Counted from the stretch's first letter, positions 1 through 10,032 are shown. The stretch: DNA of 64,000 nucleotides from Pseudarthrobacter siccitolerans (GCF_030823375.1 NZ_JAUSXB010000001.1:2666001-2730000); one strand, 5' to 3'. Notes: a model not told the origin generated them from the letters alone. A program made the numbers and translations.

Positions 1-1176
1 GACGAAGATGAGAACGTCGACGCCGGCTACATCAGTTACTCCGACACGCATCCCAGCCAGGTTAATCCTTACCGCAGCGCGCCCGTTGTGCCGCCCAGGC
101 CGCCGGCACGCCCCGCGGCGACGCCCGCGGCGACGCCCGCGGCCGGACGCAAGCCCTCTGGTGCCTCCGCTCTGGGTGGCGCCGCCGGTGCCGCCGCTTT
201 GAGTGGGTCGGAGCGCCCCGGTAACCCGTCGCCGCAGTCTGAAGAGCCGGCGACTGCCAGTTTCGACTCCAGCCCGAAGAGCCAGGAGGCGGCGCCTGCG
301 TCCGGGAAGCCGAAGGTCTCCCTGTGGTCCGAGGACGACTATGCCAATTCCGGTGACCAGGGCCGGTATGAAGATGTTCCGGTGGAAGAAGAACCACGGC
401 CCGCCAAGAAAAAATCTTCCGTCTTTGCTCGGCCAGCAGCCGCCGGCGCTGCTTCAGGCGGCGTATCGGGTGCCTCCTACGGCGGCCAGGACGGCTACGA
501 TGACGACGACCAGGATGCCCCGGAACGTGAACCACGCTCCATGCGCTGGCTGGTGGGCGGTCTCCTGGCAGTGGTCCTGATTGCCGGCCTCGTATTCGCT
601 GTGACCAATCTTGGCAGCCTGTTCTCTTCCCAGCCCCAGGCCAACCCGACTGCTGCCGCCCCGAACAGCAGCGCCCCCGAAGGGTCCCCTGCAGCGACCC
701 AGGCGACTCCTTCCGCGCCGCCCGCTGTCCCGCCCGCCATTGAGGGGGTCAGCCGCCAGGGTGACTTCGACTTTGCCGCCACATTCGACGGTGACCTGGT
801 GAAGGCCTACGACGGCAACGCTGCCAGCTACTGGTCGGACATGGAATTTGCTAGCGAAAACTGGGGCGGACTCGCGCCCCAGGGTGTGCCGCTGGTGGTG
901 AAGCTGAAGACTCCCGCCACCGTCTCGTCGATCACGCTGTCACAGCTGGGCGGCTCCGGTGGAAACATCACGGTCTACACCAACGATCGGCCCTCCATGG
1001 ACGGGGCCAAGGCAGTGGGAACAAACAGCTTCACGTCCACGGACCTGAACATCCCGCTGGCAGAGCCCGTGCGGGCGCAGTACGTGATCGTTTCGATCAA
1101 CGCGCTTCCGCGGCTGGCCGCTCCCAAGACCCGTTATGGTTACGGACTCCGGCTGGCAGAAATCAAGGTCCAGTAG
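1..1176 (+). CDS. C-terminal part of MurJ-neighbour membrane protein (pseudokinase/discoidin-like)
   Basis: The reading frame is open from base 1, so the start lies upstream of the window; about 391 residues are visible. They run as a Pro/Ala-rich acidic cytoplasmic linker, one membrane segment (nt 541-627, beginning MRWLVGGLLAVVLIAG), a Ser/Ala/Pro-rich spacer and an extracellular beta-rich domain containing YDGNAASYWSD, which resembles discoidin/galactose-binding folds. In mycobacteria the lipid II flippase MurJ carries a pseudokinase, a membrane segment and such a domain at its C-terminus. In Arthrobacter relatives this part is often a separate gene between murJ and trxB. I infer that this is the tail of that pseudokinase-like protein, with a role in cell-wall control; the kinase lobe itself is outside the window. 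Confidence 0.6.
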   Translation, partial: DEDENVDAGYISYSDTHPSQVNPYRSAPVVPPRPPARPAATPAATPAAGRKPSGASALGGAAGAAALSGSERPGNPSPQSEEPATASFDSSPKSQEAAPASGKPKVSLWSEDDYANSGDQGRYEDVPVEEEPRPAKKKSSVFARPAAAGAASGGVSGASYGGQDGYDDDDQDAPEREPRSMRWLVGGLLAVVLIAGLVFAVTNLGSLFSSQPQANPTAAAPNSSAPEGSPAATQATPSAPPAVPPAIEGVSRQGDFDFAATFDGDLVKAYDGNAASYWSDMEFASENWGGLAPQGVPLVVKLKTPATVSSITLSQLGGSGGNITVYTNDRPSMDGAKAVGTNSFTSTDLNIPLAEPVRAQYVIVSINALPRLAAPKTRYGYGLRLAEIKVQ

Positions 1177-1217
1177 CTTCAGATGCACCGGTGGTGTGTC
1201 TTGAGGCCCATCCGGTG

Positions 1218-1260
1218 AAGTGCCGCCGACCAGGCTGACTGGTCGGCGGCACTTGCCTTT
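1218..1260 (+). terminator. Hairpin terminator after the MurJ-neighbour gene
   Basis: A perfect 15-bp stem (AAGTGCCGCCGACCA at 1218-1232 with its complement at 1240-1254) closes a 7-nt loop and is followed by a short pyrimidine stretch. It lies 42 bp after the stop and ahead of trxB. Confidence 0.8.
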
Positions 1261-1426
1261 GCCCCGGGACGGTAGTCTGGAAAGAGCGCCTAACGGAGGT
1301 GGCCTAGTGCTGCCTGCCGGTTTTCCGCTCTGGTGGGCGCCGGAATATTCAGCCAGCAGTATCAGTTGTGCCATGTGGCCGGCCTCCAAGGCGGGCGCGT
1401 CTAATAAGGAAGAGGTTCACCGTCCA

Positions 1427-2383
1427 GTGACCATCGCAGAGAACACCGCGTCGGACGTACGTGATGTCATCATCGTCGGCTCAGGCCCGGCTGGTTACAC
1501 GGCAGCTGTCTACACTGCCCGCGCCAACCTGAAGCCCCTGATGCTGGCAGGTTCCGTCACAGCCGGCGGTGAACTGATGAACACCACCGATGTGGAGAAC
1601 TTCCCGGGATTTCCGGAAGGCATCATGGGACCGGACCTCATGGAGAACTTCGAGAAGCAGGCAGCACGCTTCGGCACGGAGATCCAGTTCGAAGACGTCA
1701 CGTCCCTTCAGCTCGAAGGACCGGTCAAGAAGGTCACCATCGCCACGGGTGAGACTTTCCAGGCGAAGGCCGTGATTCTCTCCACCGGTTCTGCGTACCG
1801 CGAGCTTGGCCTACCCAATGAGAAGCGGCTTTCAGGACACGGCGTCAGCTGGTGTGCAACCTGCGATGGTTTCTTTTTCAAGGACCAGGACATTGCAGTT
1901 ATTGGTGGGGGAGACTCCGCCATGGAAGAGGCGCTGTTCCTGACCAAGTTCGCGAAATCCGTAACGGTTGTTCACCGCCGTGATTCCCTGAAGGCATCCA
2001 AGATCATGGCCGATCGGGCGCTGGCGCACGAGAAGATCAGCTTCATCTGGAACAGCACGGTTGATGACGTGGTCGGTGCAGACAAGGTCAGCGGCTTGAA
2101 GTTGAAGAACCTTGTTGACGGTTCAGTTTCCGATCTCGCGGTCACGGGAGTTTTCGTGGCCATCGGTAACGATCCGCGCACCGACCTGGTCAAGGACATC
2201 CTTGAGCTGACGCCCGAGGGCACCATCGCCGTCCAGGGGAGGAGTTCCAGGACGAGCCTGCCAGGTGTCTTTGCCGCCGGCGACGTCGTGGATCCGACCT
2301 ATCGCCAGGCCATCACTGCGTCGGGTTCGGGCTGTGTAGCAGCCATCGACGTGGAGCACTACCTCGCAGACCTGCACCTATAA
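1427..2383 (+). CDS. trxB: Thioredoxin reductase (NADPH)
   Basis: FAD- and NADPH-dependent cytoplasmic enzyme that reduces thioredoxin. The N-terminal FAD-binding motif [10 protein letters not shown], the redox-active CATCDG and the second nucleotide motif [10 protein letters not shown] are all present, and the protein ends with the usual FAD-binding segment ([18 protein letters not shown]). The open frame extends upstream to about 1220, but that extension is low-complexity and crosses the preceding hairpin. I therefore start at the GTG at 1427, which follows AAGGAAGAG and gives 318 residues, normal for the family. trxA follows after 37 bp, so the two probably form an operon. Confidence 0.95.
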   Translation: MTIAENTASDVRDVIIVGSGPAGYTAAVYTARANLKPLMLAGSVTAGGELMNTTDVENFPGFPEGIMGPDLMENFEKQAARFGTEIQFEDVTSLQLEGPVKKVTIATGETFQAKAVILSTGSAYRELGLPNEKRLSGHGVSWCATCDGFFFKDQDIAVIGGGDSAMEEALFLTKFAKSVTVVHRRDSLKASKIMADRALAHEKISFIWNSTVDDVVGADKVSGLKLKNLVDGSVSDLAVTGVFVAIGNDPRTDLVKDILELTPEGTIAVQGRSSRTSLPGVFAAGDVVDPTYRQAITASGSGCVAAIDVEHYLADLHL

Positions 2384-2420
2384 GCCCCCCTTTAGCGACA
2401 TCGAAGAGAGAGACAAGGTT

Positions 2421-2747
2421 ATGAGCAACGCAAAAGATGTAACAGACGCAAGTTTCGGCACGGACGTACTGTCCTCTGACAAGCCGGTTATCGTTGATTT
2501 CTGGGCAGAATGGTGCGGTCCCTGCCGCAAGCTCGGTCCTATCCTCGACGAGATCTCAGTTGAGTACAGCGAGAAGGTTGATGTCGTAAAACTGAATGTT
2601 GACGACAACCCTGCCATTGCAGCTGAGTACGGCATCACCTCTATTCCCGCGGTTTACCTGTTCCAAGGTGGCGAAGTGAAGAGCACCGTTATTGGCGCGA
2701 AGCCGAAGCAGTTTTTCGAGAAGGAATTTGCTGACGTCCTGTCCTAG
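2421..2747 (+). CDS. trxA: Thioredoxin
   Basis: A 108-residue thioredoxin with the canonical WCGPC active site at about residues 32-36 and the cis-proline loop SIPA. It carries disulfide-reducing equivalents from the adjacent TrxB to cytoplasmic targets such as ribonucleotide reductase and peroxiredoxins. A purine-rich ribosome-binding site (AAGAGAGAGACAAGG) precedes the ATG. A strong terminator follows, so trxB-trxA looks like a closed two-gene unit. Confidence 0.96.
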   Translation: MSNAKDVTDASFGTDVLSSDKPVIVDFWAEWCGPCRKLGPILDEISVEYSEKVDVVKLNVDDNPAIAAEYGITSIPAVYLFQGGEVKSTVIGAKPKQFFEKEFADVLS

Positions 2748-2786
2748 CGGGCGGATGTTGTTGGAGGTCGAGCAACCATAAGAGGT

Positions 2787-2818
2787 GGCCACCGCTCTAC
2801 GAGCGGTGGCCCCTTTTT
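2787..2818 (+). terminator. Rho-independent terminator of trxBA
   Basis: A perfect 11-bp stem (GGCCACCGCTC / GAGCGGTGGCC) closes a three-base TAC loop and is followed by CCTTTTT. It ends the rightward thioredoxin unit at the edge of the gene-free tract. Confidence 0.92.
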
Positions 2819-2843
2819 GTTTGCCCTCGATGGTGAAGGTAGC

Positions 2844-2857
2844 GTTTCACGTGAAAC
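2844..2857. other. parS site (exact palindrome)
   Basis: Exact GTTTCACGTGAAAC, the 14-bp ParB nucleation palindrome. It is the outermost site on the trxA side. Confidence 0.95.
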
Positions 2858-3414
2858 AGGGCAGGACTCCCTATCGTGCTGACGAGAAGGATGTTGTGTG
2901 CTGCTTAGCGATGTTCCTGGCCAAACGGCGCGGGCAAAATGGGGCATCTGCACATCAGAAGGTGGCTCTTTCAAGGCTCGGAGTCTTTCTGTGTCGGGGA
3001 TGGCTATTTCCAGTTCTCCTAGGTCGCCCGCCTGCGGCGTTCGACAAAGACGGTGCGCCAGATCGAGGTCCTAACGTTCGCTCACTGGTCGCGCCAGAAA
3101 CGGCGAAATTCGATGCCCGACGTCATTTCGTCCTCTCGGGGGTCGGGTACCCGGGAGCCAGAGTCTGCGGGACAAAGCCGGCTTTCGCGGGGGTCCGCCC
3201 GCACCGCCATAGCATCATGCGTGAAAGTTCCGCTATTTGCAATGCGGGAGTCGGCATCGCATTGCGTAGGTCCTCGCCAAAAGGGCCGTACTCATCCATA
3301 TGCGGCTGAAGCGGATGGATAACCCGGTTTAGTGATCGCTAAAGTTCGATCGGCAGTAGAGCACGAAATGGCGGAGGCCCTATTACCTGGATGACATCTG
3401 CTTAGCTACGACTT

Positions 3415-3428
3415 GTTTCACGTGAAAC
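3415..3428. other. parS site (exact palindrome)
   Basis: Exact GTTTCACGTGAAAC with the extended T...A flanks, in the gene-free region. Confidence 0.95.
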
Positions 3429-4080
3429 AGAAGGGCGGCTGCCTGCACGAATGCAGTTGTTGGGCCGCGAGGATGAAGAGATCCGTTGCCTCCCATTACC
3501 GAGGCACAGCCTTGTGGGTTCGCCCGCTACGGATGTATCCACACCCCAGGCACGGAGATCTGCCCCTCTGAGAAGGTCGGTGGATATTGCCCGGGAGGTA
3601 ATCCGGCGAGAACTCATCATTTCTACAGTCAGCCCGCACCAACTGACAACGGAGCCAACCGCGACTGCCGCTGGCATATGACGGGCCCCCCATCCATAGT
3701 CGTCGACGCATGTTGGACTACAGGTCTCAGGGCTCCTTCCGACCAAGGCGCCATAAGACTTTCCGAGAATGGGACGTTTAGAAGCGGACAGGCCGATAGT
3801 TCCACTGGCTGCGGTGTCTGCTCACCAGGAGGGACCATCAGGGCCAGGGGAGGCACTGTCAGCGTTCACCGACAAAGAGGGAAGGTCCGAACAGGACAGA
3901 CGTCCGGGCAGCTCATCAGCGTCGGAGTAGTAAAGAGCGGTCACAGCACGCATCGAGGTCAAGAGGAGGTCGAGCCCGGGTGTCGGCCACTGCTGACGGT
4001 CACCATGAGGAGGGAAAGTCATCCAACTCCGGGCCTCCTACCGGCCGGCTAACGGGCAGTGCCGTCCTGATCAGGTTCCT

Positions 4081-4094
4081 GTTTCACGTGAAAC
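4081..4094. other. parS site (exact palindrome)
   Basis: Exact GTTTCACGTGAAAC with extended T...A flanks, so the full 16-bp palindrome is present. Confidence 0.95.
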
Positions 4095-4914
4095 AGGACC
4101 GACCATCCCTCTTATCGTCAGTCAGCTGCCTATCGCAACTATTCACTTGGCGAAGGCACACGCCCGCGTCATCGGATCGCCACATCCGTCGCTCCGACTA
4201 CAGCAGGGGAACCAACGGGCCCGAGCGCAGCCCGAAGCTAAGCCTCCTTACCATCGAGCCCAGCCCCAAGGGCGGAAAACAAACGAAAAAACAATAGCGT
4301 CGTCAGGCTACGGGCGTTCATCCTTCCTCACGTGCAGAGCGCTCCAGACGGTGAACGGCATCAGCCAAGACTAGTCATTGGCGCAGGCCGCCCAGCTACC
4401 TTCGAACAGTGCCATGGATGGGACCGGATGAAACGGGTGTTTTGGCGCTGTAGTCTGCGCTCGATGCATGGAGCTGCAGAGAGCCCACCCTTCCAAGGTC
4501 GAGCGCCAGTAGAATGCAAGCCGCGTCTGGCCATAGCGTGCTGTGCCCGTCCCGCTAGTGAGATGGGCACAGGGAGCGGACCGCTATCGGCGCAATAGCA
4601 GCGTCCCGCTGGCGCACCGTCCAGGGATAAGGTGTCTGTTTGAGTGACACGTTGTCTAAGTGCAACCCACGGTCAAGTCGCTTCCGACCGTTGCTGAGTG
4701 GTGCCGGCTGTAGTTTCGACGATCCCTTTGTGTGGAGCCGGGTGACCTGTAACCCGGCTTGCCCGCACACGAACACCTGACGGCAACGTCCCGTGCCTAG
4801 GGGAGCAGCGGACCACGGGCCCAAGGGCCAAGCCTAGGAGCCGGGCACAGGAACGAGCCGGAGCCGCCGGGAGTAGTCCCAGTTCAAGTGCCCGCGCGCG
4901 TCAGTTGAACTAGG

Positions 4915-4969
4915 TTATCCCCACTTTATCCACAGCACTCGGTCCCCATTATCCACACGGTTATCCACA
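4915..4969. other. DnaA-box cluster within the parS region
   Basis: Three perfect TTATCCACA boxes (4926-4934, 4949-4957, 4961-4969) and one single-mismatch box TTATCCCCA (4915-4923), all in the same orientation within 55 bp. This density is as high as in oriC spacers, yet it lies about 8.7 kb from dnaA. Confidence 0.8.
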
Positions 4970-5192
4970 GCGCCTGCACCCAGGGCGAGCCCATTTCTAA
5001 CAGCTGCGGTGACTACGATAAGGGCTGGCCCTCCAGAGGAGGCAGGCAGTTGCCTAAGGGGGACCACGTATCAGGCCGAACCGAACCCTGCGGGCATCCT
5101 GTATTGCCCATAAATAAACCAGAAACGGCCGCTGACGCGAGGAAGCAGCGCCAATATAGGCAGCACGGTGCGATGTCACTGACGGCCGGGCC

Positions 5193-5206
5193 GTTCCACG
5201 TGAAAC
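5193..5206. other. parS site (one mismatch)
   Basis: GTTCCACGTGAAAC, one change from the exact palindrome in the left arm. The same variant recurs at 7166. Confidence 0.85.
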
Positions 5207-5281
5207 ATGAGACGCGACCGCCCCTCCGACTCCGGACAGCCGCTGCAGCTGCCGACCGGATGCTGACCTGAGATAGCCCTC

Positions 5282-5336
5282 ACATCCACAGGGAAGGCCG
5301 CGATTATCCACGCGGTTATCCACAGCCTTATCCACC
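5282..5336. other. Second DnaA-box cluster within the parS region
   Basis: One perfect TTATCCACA (5316-5324) lies with TTATCCACG (5304-5312), TTATCCACC (5328-5336) and a weaker ACATCCACA (5282-5290), all in the same orientation as the group 350 bp to the left. Confidence 0.75.
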
Positions 5337-5897
5337 GTCCACTTACCTATTAATCACACCGCTTTTGAGCTGCCCGCTGATCAGTCCAAGCAGCGTCATC
5401 CCCTCGGCGCGAGGCTGGCGTTGGACGCAGAGATGTGCATCTCCTGATCCCGGACACTCAACCGATGCGACGCTGAGGCGAGCCGCGTGAGGAGTGCCGG
5501 ACTTTTTGGCGCGATCACAGTATGAATTGCAATTCCTTCCTCCCTGGCTCTCCTGCCCGCACCGTCTCAAAGGTTAGACAACGCAGTGCGATTCCTTCGC
5601 TCGCCCGCAAGCAGCGACGAACGTACGGCTGTCGAGGTCCTGTCAGGATCTGCTGGGCGGGGGACGGCATGTTGAATTGTCACCGGGCAAAAGGCAACGC
5701 GCGGGGCGTGCAAATATCCAGTAGTTCGACCAGCATTCGCTAGTCCCTAGAGGCCCATCAGTTCGAGCCACATCTGATGCTTTCAGGGGCTTGGTAACTC
5801 ATTGCCTCACTGGAACCCGCCTATCACTCATTCCGCCAAAGAGGGGGGTGACAGAACTCCAAATCCTGCCGAAGGCGAACGGGCGCAAACCCAATAC

Positions 5898-5911
5898 GTT
5901 TCACGTGAAAC
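5898..5911. other. parS site (exact palindrome)
   Basis: Exact GTTTCACGTGAAAC in the gene-free region. Confidence 0.95.
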
Positions 5912-6622
5912 AACTGGCGCATCGAGCTGCGCCTGCGCCGCTCCGCGTTCCTAAACGTGGGCCTCAAATAGAAGGGCTTGAGGGATTCAGTCGGCACCAG
6001 CGACTGCGCTGAGTTGCCCCATTGCAGGTGCGCTTCTTCCCATCTCAAGACGACATCGAACTGGTGACAGCTGAACGCCGCGACTTCGCGGGGGAGCCCT
6101 GCCGTAGGCAGGGTATGGCCAATTCATAAAGGCAAGAGAGGATTTGGGCCTGGCCGATCAATCGAGGTCGGCCAGTTGCAAACACAAACAAACCCAAGGA
6201 ACACGAGTAGACCGGAGGACGCGTTTGCTAAGCCAGACTTCTTCGGGCATCAGGACATCGACACTTTCTGGCTTCAGGTACTACGAATAGCGGGGAAGGG
6301 CAGAGCCATTCGGCCGGACCCCAGATTCTATCCAGTCGGTCGGACTCACTGGCAGCGGGGCCGCCTCATACCGCCTACGCCTACTCCCATGTCGCAATAG
6401 CCAAGGTGTCTCAGCACGCACGACAGCAGGGCTAGGACGCCGATGTGAACACGCCCCTTGAAAAGGACACGACAGCACCTGGCCTTTGTCTGGTCACTCT
6501 GTCTACCTGGCAGGGAACAACCGCTAACGCCATGTGGTGCCGCGCTCATCCCCACCGCCAAGGCTCCTGTGAATGACCCTGGTTCAAGCCATGTCCCAAT
6601 CCGTCTCAACCTGGGTCGCACC

Positions 6623-6636
6623 GTTTCACGTGAAAC
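6623..6636. other. parS site (exact palindrome)
   Basis: Exact GTTTCACGTGAAAC in the gene-free region. Confidence 0.95.
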
Positions 6637-7165
6637 CGGAACGCGAATGGAAGTGGCTCATATTATGTTGGGCCACTAGGCCGTTCGGAACGAATCGTGC
6701 GGCGGCGTCCGGGCTCCACCAGAAGGCTGCGCACCGTCGGCCAGAAAGGATGAATACATGAACATACCCGAGTTAGGGCGCGTGACCCTACCCGGCTTCT
6801 GACGAAAAATCGCCTATTCGGCAATTCTTGAAGCGCGCTTGGCAAACATAGCGACGCCGTCGGAACGCAGTCTCAAGCCACGACTGATGCTCACAGCACA
6901 AGACCGAGGGTTCCCCTTAGCGCCCCATGCTCACCCCGAGGCACGCGTCTGTGCCCCGGTCGGTGTAGGCGTTGGAGAGGACGAATTCGGGTTCGCCCAG
7001 CAGCAGTTTCGCCCTCAGGCAGGCAATTCCGAGGTTTACTACATCACAAAGGAGTACCCGACCGGAGCTGGGTGTGAGTCTCGAACGAATCGCGCCAGAG
7101 GTCCACCAACAAGGACGACAAAAGAATGAGGGGGACGACGGCAGCAAGCCACCCCCGCGGTCCAT

Positions 7166-7179
7166 GTTCCACGTGAAAC
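7166..7179. other. parS site (one mismatch)
   Basis: GTTCCACGTGAAAC, the same single-base variant as at 5193. It lies nearest to parB, about 290 bp beyond its stop. Confidence 0.85.
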
Positions 7180-7471
7180 ACAATGAGCACCGACGAAACC
7201 CAGTCCGGCGCAAGCAGCGAGCTAGTCCACCGACCTAGACCAGAATGGGTATGGCAAGGACAGGCCCACCATAGGCATCAGGATTAGCGACCTCACGGGA
7301 TCATCTCCCCGCAACGCGGCGGCTAAAACGGTTGCTGGGCCCACTAGAAACAGCCCAGCGGATGCCTAAGAAACTAGCGATGCATACGAAAACGGAGGAC
7401 CCGTGGGACAGCAGCGCAGCTGAAGTCTAACACTCAGTGTGTAGCAACGAACTGTGGGGCAACCGCGCTGG

Positions 7472-8809
7472 TTAGTTCTCTGCGCCCGGTGCGAGAACGT
7501 CCATGATTCGGTTGAGATCCTCGACGCTGGCAAATTCGATGCTGACCCGCCCCTTACGGACACCAAGCGAGATCTTGACGTTGGTATCCAGGCGGTCGGA
7601 GAGCGAAGAGGCCAAATAGTCGAGACGCTCGTGGCGCGCACCGGGACGGGGGATGTTGTTCTTGGCGGGCTTCGCGGGATCCTGGTACAGCGCGACTGCT
7701 TCTTCAGTGGCACGCACGGACATTCCTTCAGCCACGATGCGCTGGGCAAGACGTTCCATTGCAGCGGCGTCCGGCAGGCCCAGGAGGGCACGGGCGTGGC
7801 CTGCGGAGAGCACGCCAGCAGCCACCCTGCGCTGAACCAGGGGAGGCAGCTTCAGCAGCCGCAGGGTATTCGACACCTGCGGACGCGACCGGCCGATGCG
7901 GTCAGCCAGTTGCTCGTGCGTAGTACCGAAATCCTCAAGAAGCTGCTGATAGGCGGCGGCTTCTTCCAGCGGGTTCAGCTGGCTTCGGTGCAGGTTTTCG
8001 AGCAGTGCGTCACGCAGGAGATCATCATCGGTGGTGTCCCTGACGATTGCGGGAATAGTTTCCAGCCCCGCGGCCTGTACTGCACGCCAGCGGCGTTCGC
8101 CCATAACGAGCTCATACGGTTCCCCACCGGCTTCGGTTGAGTTCCGGACAACAATTGGCTGCAGGACACCTATTTCGCGAACAGAGTGAACAAGCTCCGC
8201 CATGTCGTCTTCATCGAAGACAGAACGGGGCTGTTTGCGGTTCGGGTGGATGTCCGTCACGGAGATCTCGGCGAAGCGGACGCCTGGAACCTCTACGAGA
8301 TCGACGCCGTTGTCCGTTATCGATGCATCGCTGGGTTCAGCGGGGAGGGCTGCCGGAACCGGAGTGGGCTCGGTACTGGGTGCCTCAGGTGCCTCGGGAG
8401 AGTTCTTGGCCGAGGTCGTCGGCTTGCCGGCACCATTGGCGCTGGCGTTGGTCTTTGTAGCCGACCCGTTGGAATTGGACGTTGCTGATACCGACGTGCT
8501 CTTTGCCGTCGACGACCTTGTGGCGGAGGGGTTGACGGAGCCGTTGCCTGCCGTGGTGGAAGCTGATTTCCTGGTGGCTGTGTCCGCCCGCTCAGCTGTC
8601 GAGGACTTCGCAGTTGTGCCGGCCGCCGGCTCTTCCGTTGCGGCTGAATCAAGAACAGCGTCCGAGGGATCAGGCTTCCTGCGTCCCTCGGGGAAGAAGA
8701 GATCGACCGGGCGCGCCACGGCTGTACCGTTGCCCGCCCCATTAGCACCGGCGGAACTCGGAATCAGTGCGCCAAGACCGCGGCCTAAGCCCCGTCGCTT
8801 CTCGCTCAT
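7472..8809 (-). CDS. parB: Chromosome-partitioning protein ParB
   Basis: CTP-dependent clamp that loads at parS and spreads, organising the origin for segregation with ParA. The N-terminus [17 protein letters not shown] is the conserved ParA-contacting segment. The ParB/Srx domain has the CTP-binding GERRWRA at residues 237-243, followed by a helix-turn-helix ([19 protein letters not shown]) and a C-terminal dimerisation part. At 445 residues it is long, because residues about 45-165 are a Ser/Thr/Ala-rich low-complexity linker. It is 66 bp downstream of parA in the same leftward run. Eight parS sites lie within about 7 kb of it. Confidence 0.96.
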   Translation of the reverse strand: MSEKRRGLGRGLGALIPSSAGANGAGNGTAVARPVDLFFPEGRRKPDPSDAVLDSAATEEPAAGTTAKSSTAERADTATRKSASTTAGNGSVNPSATRSSTAKSTSVSATSNSNGSATKTNASANGAGKPTTSAKNSPEAPEAPSTEPTPVPAALPAEPSDASITDNGVDLVEVPGVRFAEISVTDIHPNRKQPRSVFDEDDMAELVHSVREIGVLQPIVVRNSTEAGGEPYELVMGERRWRAVQAAGLETIPAIVRDTTDDDLLRDALLENLHRSQLNPLEEAAAYQQLLEDFGTTHEQLADRIGRSRPQVSNTLRLLKLPPLVQRRVAAGVLSAGHARALLGLPDAAAMERLAQRIVAEGMSVRATEEAVALYQDPAKPAKNNIPRPGARHERLDYLASSLSDRLDTNVKISLGVRKGRVSIEFASVEDLNRIMDVLAPGAEN

Positions 8810-8875
8810 GGGTAAATCCCTCCAGTGGAAGAGCCAGGACCAGCCGGGCTCCAGTTGTTGCAGTTCTTGAAGATT

Positions 8876-9943
8876 TTAGCGTTCTGCTATTTCGGCGGCG
8901 GCTTCCAGGTAGGACAGGGCGCCGCTGGATGAGGGGTCGTAAGTCATTACTGTCTGCTGGTAGCTCGGAGCTTCCGAGATGCGCACCGAACGCGGCACCA
9001 CGGCAGAGAGGACTTGTTCCGGGAAATGCTGACGGACCTCGGCGGCAACCTGTGCGGCAAGATTGGTGCGGCCGTCGTACATGGTGAGCAGGATGGTGGA
9101 GACCACGAGGTCGGCATTGAGGTGCTTCTGGATCATCTCGATGTTCTTGAGCAGCTGGCTCAAACCTTCCAGGGCGTAGTACTCGCATTGGATGGGGATG
9201 AGGACTTCGTTGGCTGCACAGAACGCGTTGACCGTCAGAAGGCCAAGGCTTGGCGGGCAGTCGATGAAGATGTAGTCCAGGCGCCGTTCGCCGTTTTTCT
9301 CACGGACCTTCGCGTAAACATCGATAGCGCGGCGGAGCCGCTGCTCGCGCGCCACCAGGGACACCAATTCAATTTCGGCACCTGCCAGGTGGATGGTGGC
9401 CGGCGCGCAAATCAGGTTTCCGATGTCCGGGCACTGCGCCACAACGTCAGCCAGGGGGACGTCGTTAATCAGGACGTCATAGATGCTGTCGACATCAGCA
9501 TGGTGTTCGATTCCCAGAGCTGTTGACGCGTTGCCCTGGGGGTCAATGTCGATAACCAGGACATTGAGCCCGGCTGCAGCCAGAGCTGCGGCGATGTTAA
9601 CGGTGGTGGTGGTCTTGCCGACGCCACCCTTTTGGTTGGAAACGGTGAAGATGCGAGTCTTCTCCGGACGGGGCAGCTGGCGGCCCACCAACCGTTCGCG
9701 CCGGCGGGTCTCATGCGCCAGCTCCCGTGCAATGGGACTGGAGTCATCAATAGCGTCCATGATGTTCCCCCTACCCGTCGAGGTTGTTTCACGTGAAACG
9801 AATAAGGGAGAGGAGCTCGCTACCGCACCAGGTTGATTTCCAAGTACACCGGAGGCGCCCGAGACAGTCCCAGCGAAAGAACGTGCTGACCCCAAAGACA
9901 CAAACGGGGGTATCCGTTGTGTGGAGGCTTCGCTACTGGTCAC
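8876..9943 (-). CDS. parA: Chromosome-partitioning ATPase ParA
   Basis: Walker-type ATPase that moves ParB-parS complexes apart after origin duplication. The deviant Walker A motif KGGVGKTTTTVN, DIDPQGNAS and the FIDCPPSLG Walker B-like segment are visible. Two starts are possible. The GTG at 9943 gives 355 residues, close to mycobacterial ParA, and includes a VSRET segment that those proteins also carry. The ATG at 9760 gives 294 residues and has the better ribosome-binding site (AGGGGGAAC). I list the long form for its length and conserved N-terminus. The VSRET codons are a parS site (9786-9799). Confidence 0.93.
   Translation of the reverse strand: MTSSEASTQRIPPFVSLGSARSFAGTVSGASGVLGNQPGAVASSSPLFVSRETTSTGRGNIMDAIDDSSPIARELAHETRRRERLVGRQLPRPEKTRIFTVSNQKGGVGKTTTTVNIAAALAAAGLNVLVIDIDPQGNASTALGIEHHADVDSIYDVLINDVPLADVVAQCPDIGNLICAPATIHLAGAEIELVSLVAREQRLRRAIDVYAKVREKNGERRLDYIFIDCPPSLGLLTVNAFCAANEVLIPIQCEYYALEGLSQLLKNIEMIQKHLNADLVVSTILLTMYDGRTNLAAQVAAEVRQHFPEQVLSAVVPRSVRISEAPSYQQTVMTYDPSSSGALSYLEAAAEIAER
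9786..9799. other. parS site inside the 5' end of parA
   Basis: Exact GTTTCACGTGAAAC. If parA starts at 9943 it is translated as VSRET; if at 9760 it lies 26 bp upstream of the start codon, in the promoter/leader. Either way ParB bound here sits on the 5' end of the par operon. Confidence 0.95.
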
Positions 9944-10032
9944 TGGGGCACACTCACTCTCGTTCAGCTATTTTTGCTGCCGTTGACTAGCCTAACTGCT
10001 TACCCCGGCAGACTGCGGCTGCCGAGCCTACA

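Larger units (their letters stand above)
2819..7471. other. Gene-free, parS-rich segregation region with DnaA boxes
   Basis: About 4.65 kb between the trxA terminator and the stop of parB has no convincing gene. The longest open frame here (2785-3309, 174 codons) has no plausible ribosome-binding site, no recognisable domain, and is interrupted in every other frame. By eye the base composition is less GC-rich than neighbouring genes, and stops occur in all six frames. What it does hold is seven parS sites spaced 543 to 1112 bp apart and two groups of DnaA boxes (about 4915-4969 and 5282-5336). I read it as the chromosome-partition centromere, kept free of genes. No tRNA, rRNA or known small RNA was recognised. 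Confidence 0.75.

Noticed and set aside
2785..3309. 174-codon open frame at the left end of the gene-free tract
   Set aside because: It starts inside the trxA terminator, crosses a parS site, has no ribosome-binding site and resembles no family.
5050..7238. Several 60-98-codon open frames, for example 5050-5271, 6839-7129 and 6972-7238
   Set aside because: Unselected composition, no coherent domains, overlapping on both strands, and some are read through parS palindromes (FHVKH-type peptides).
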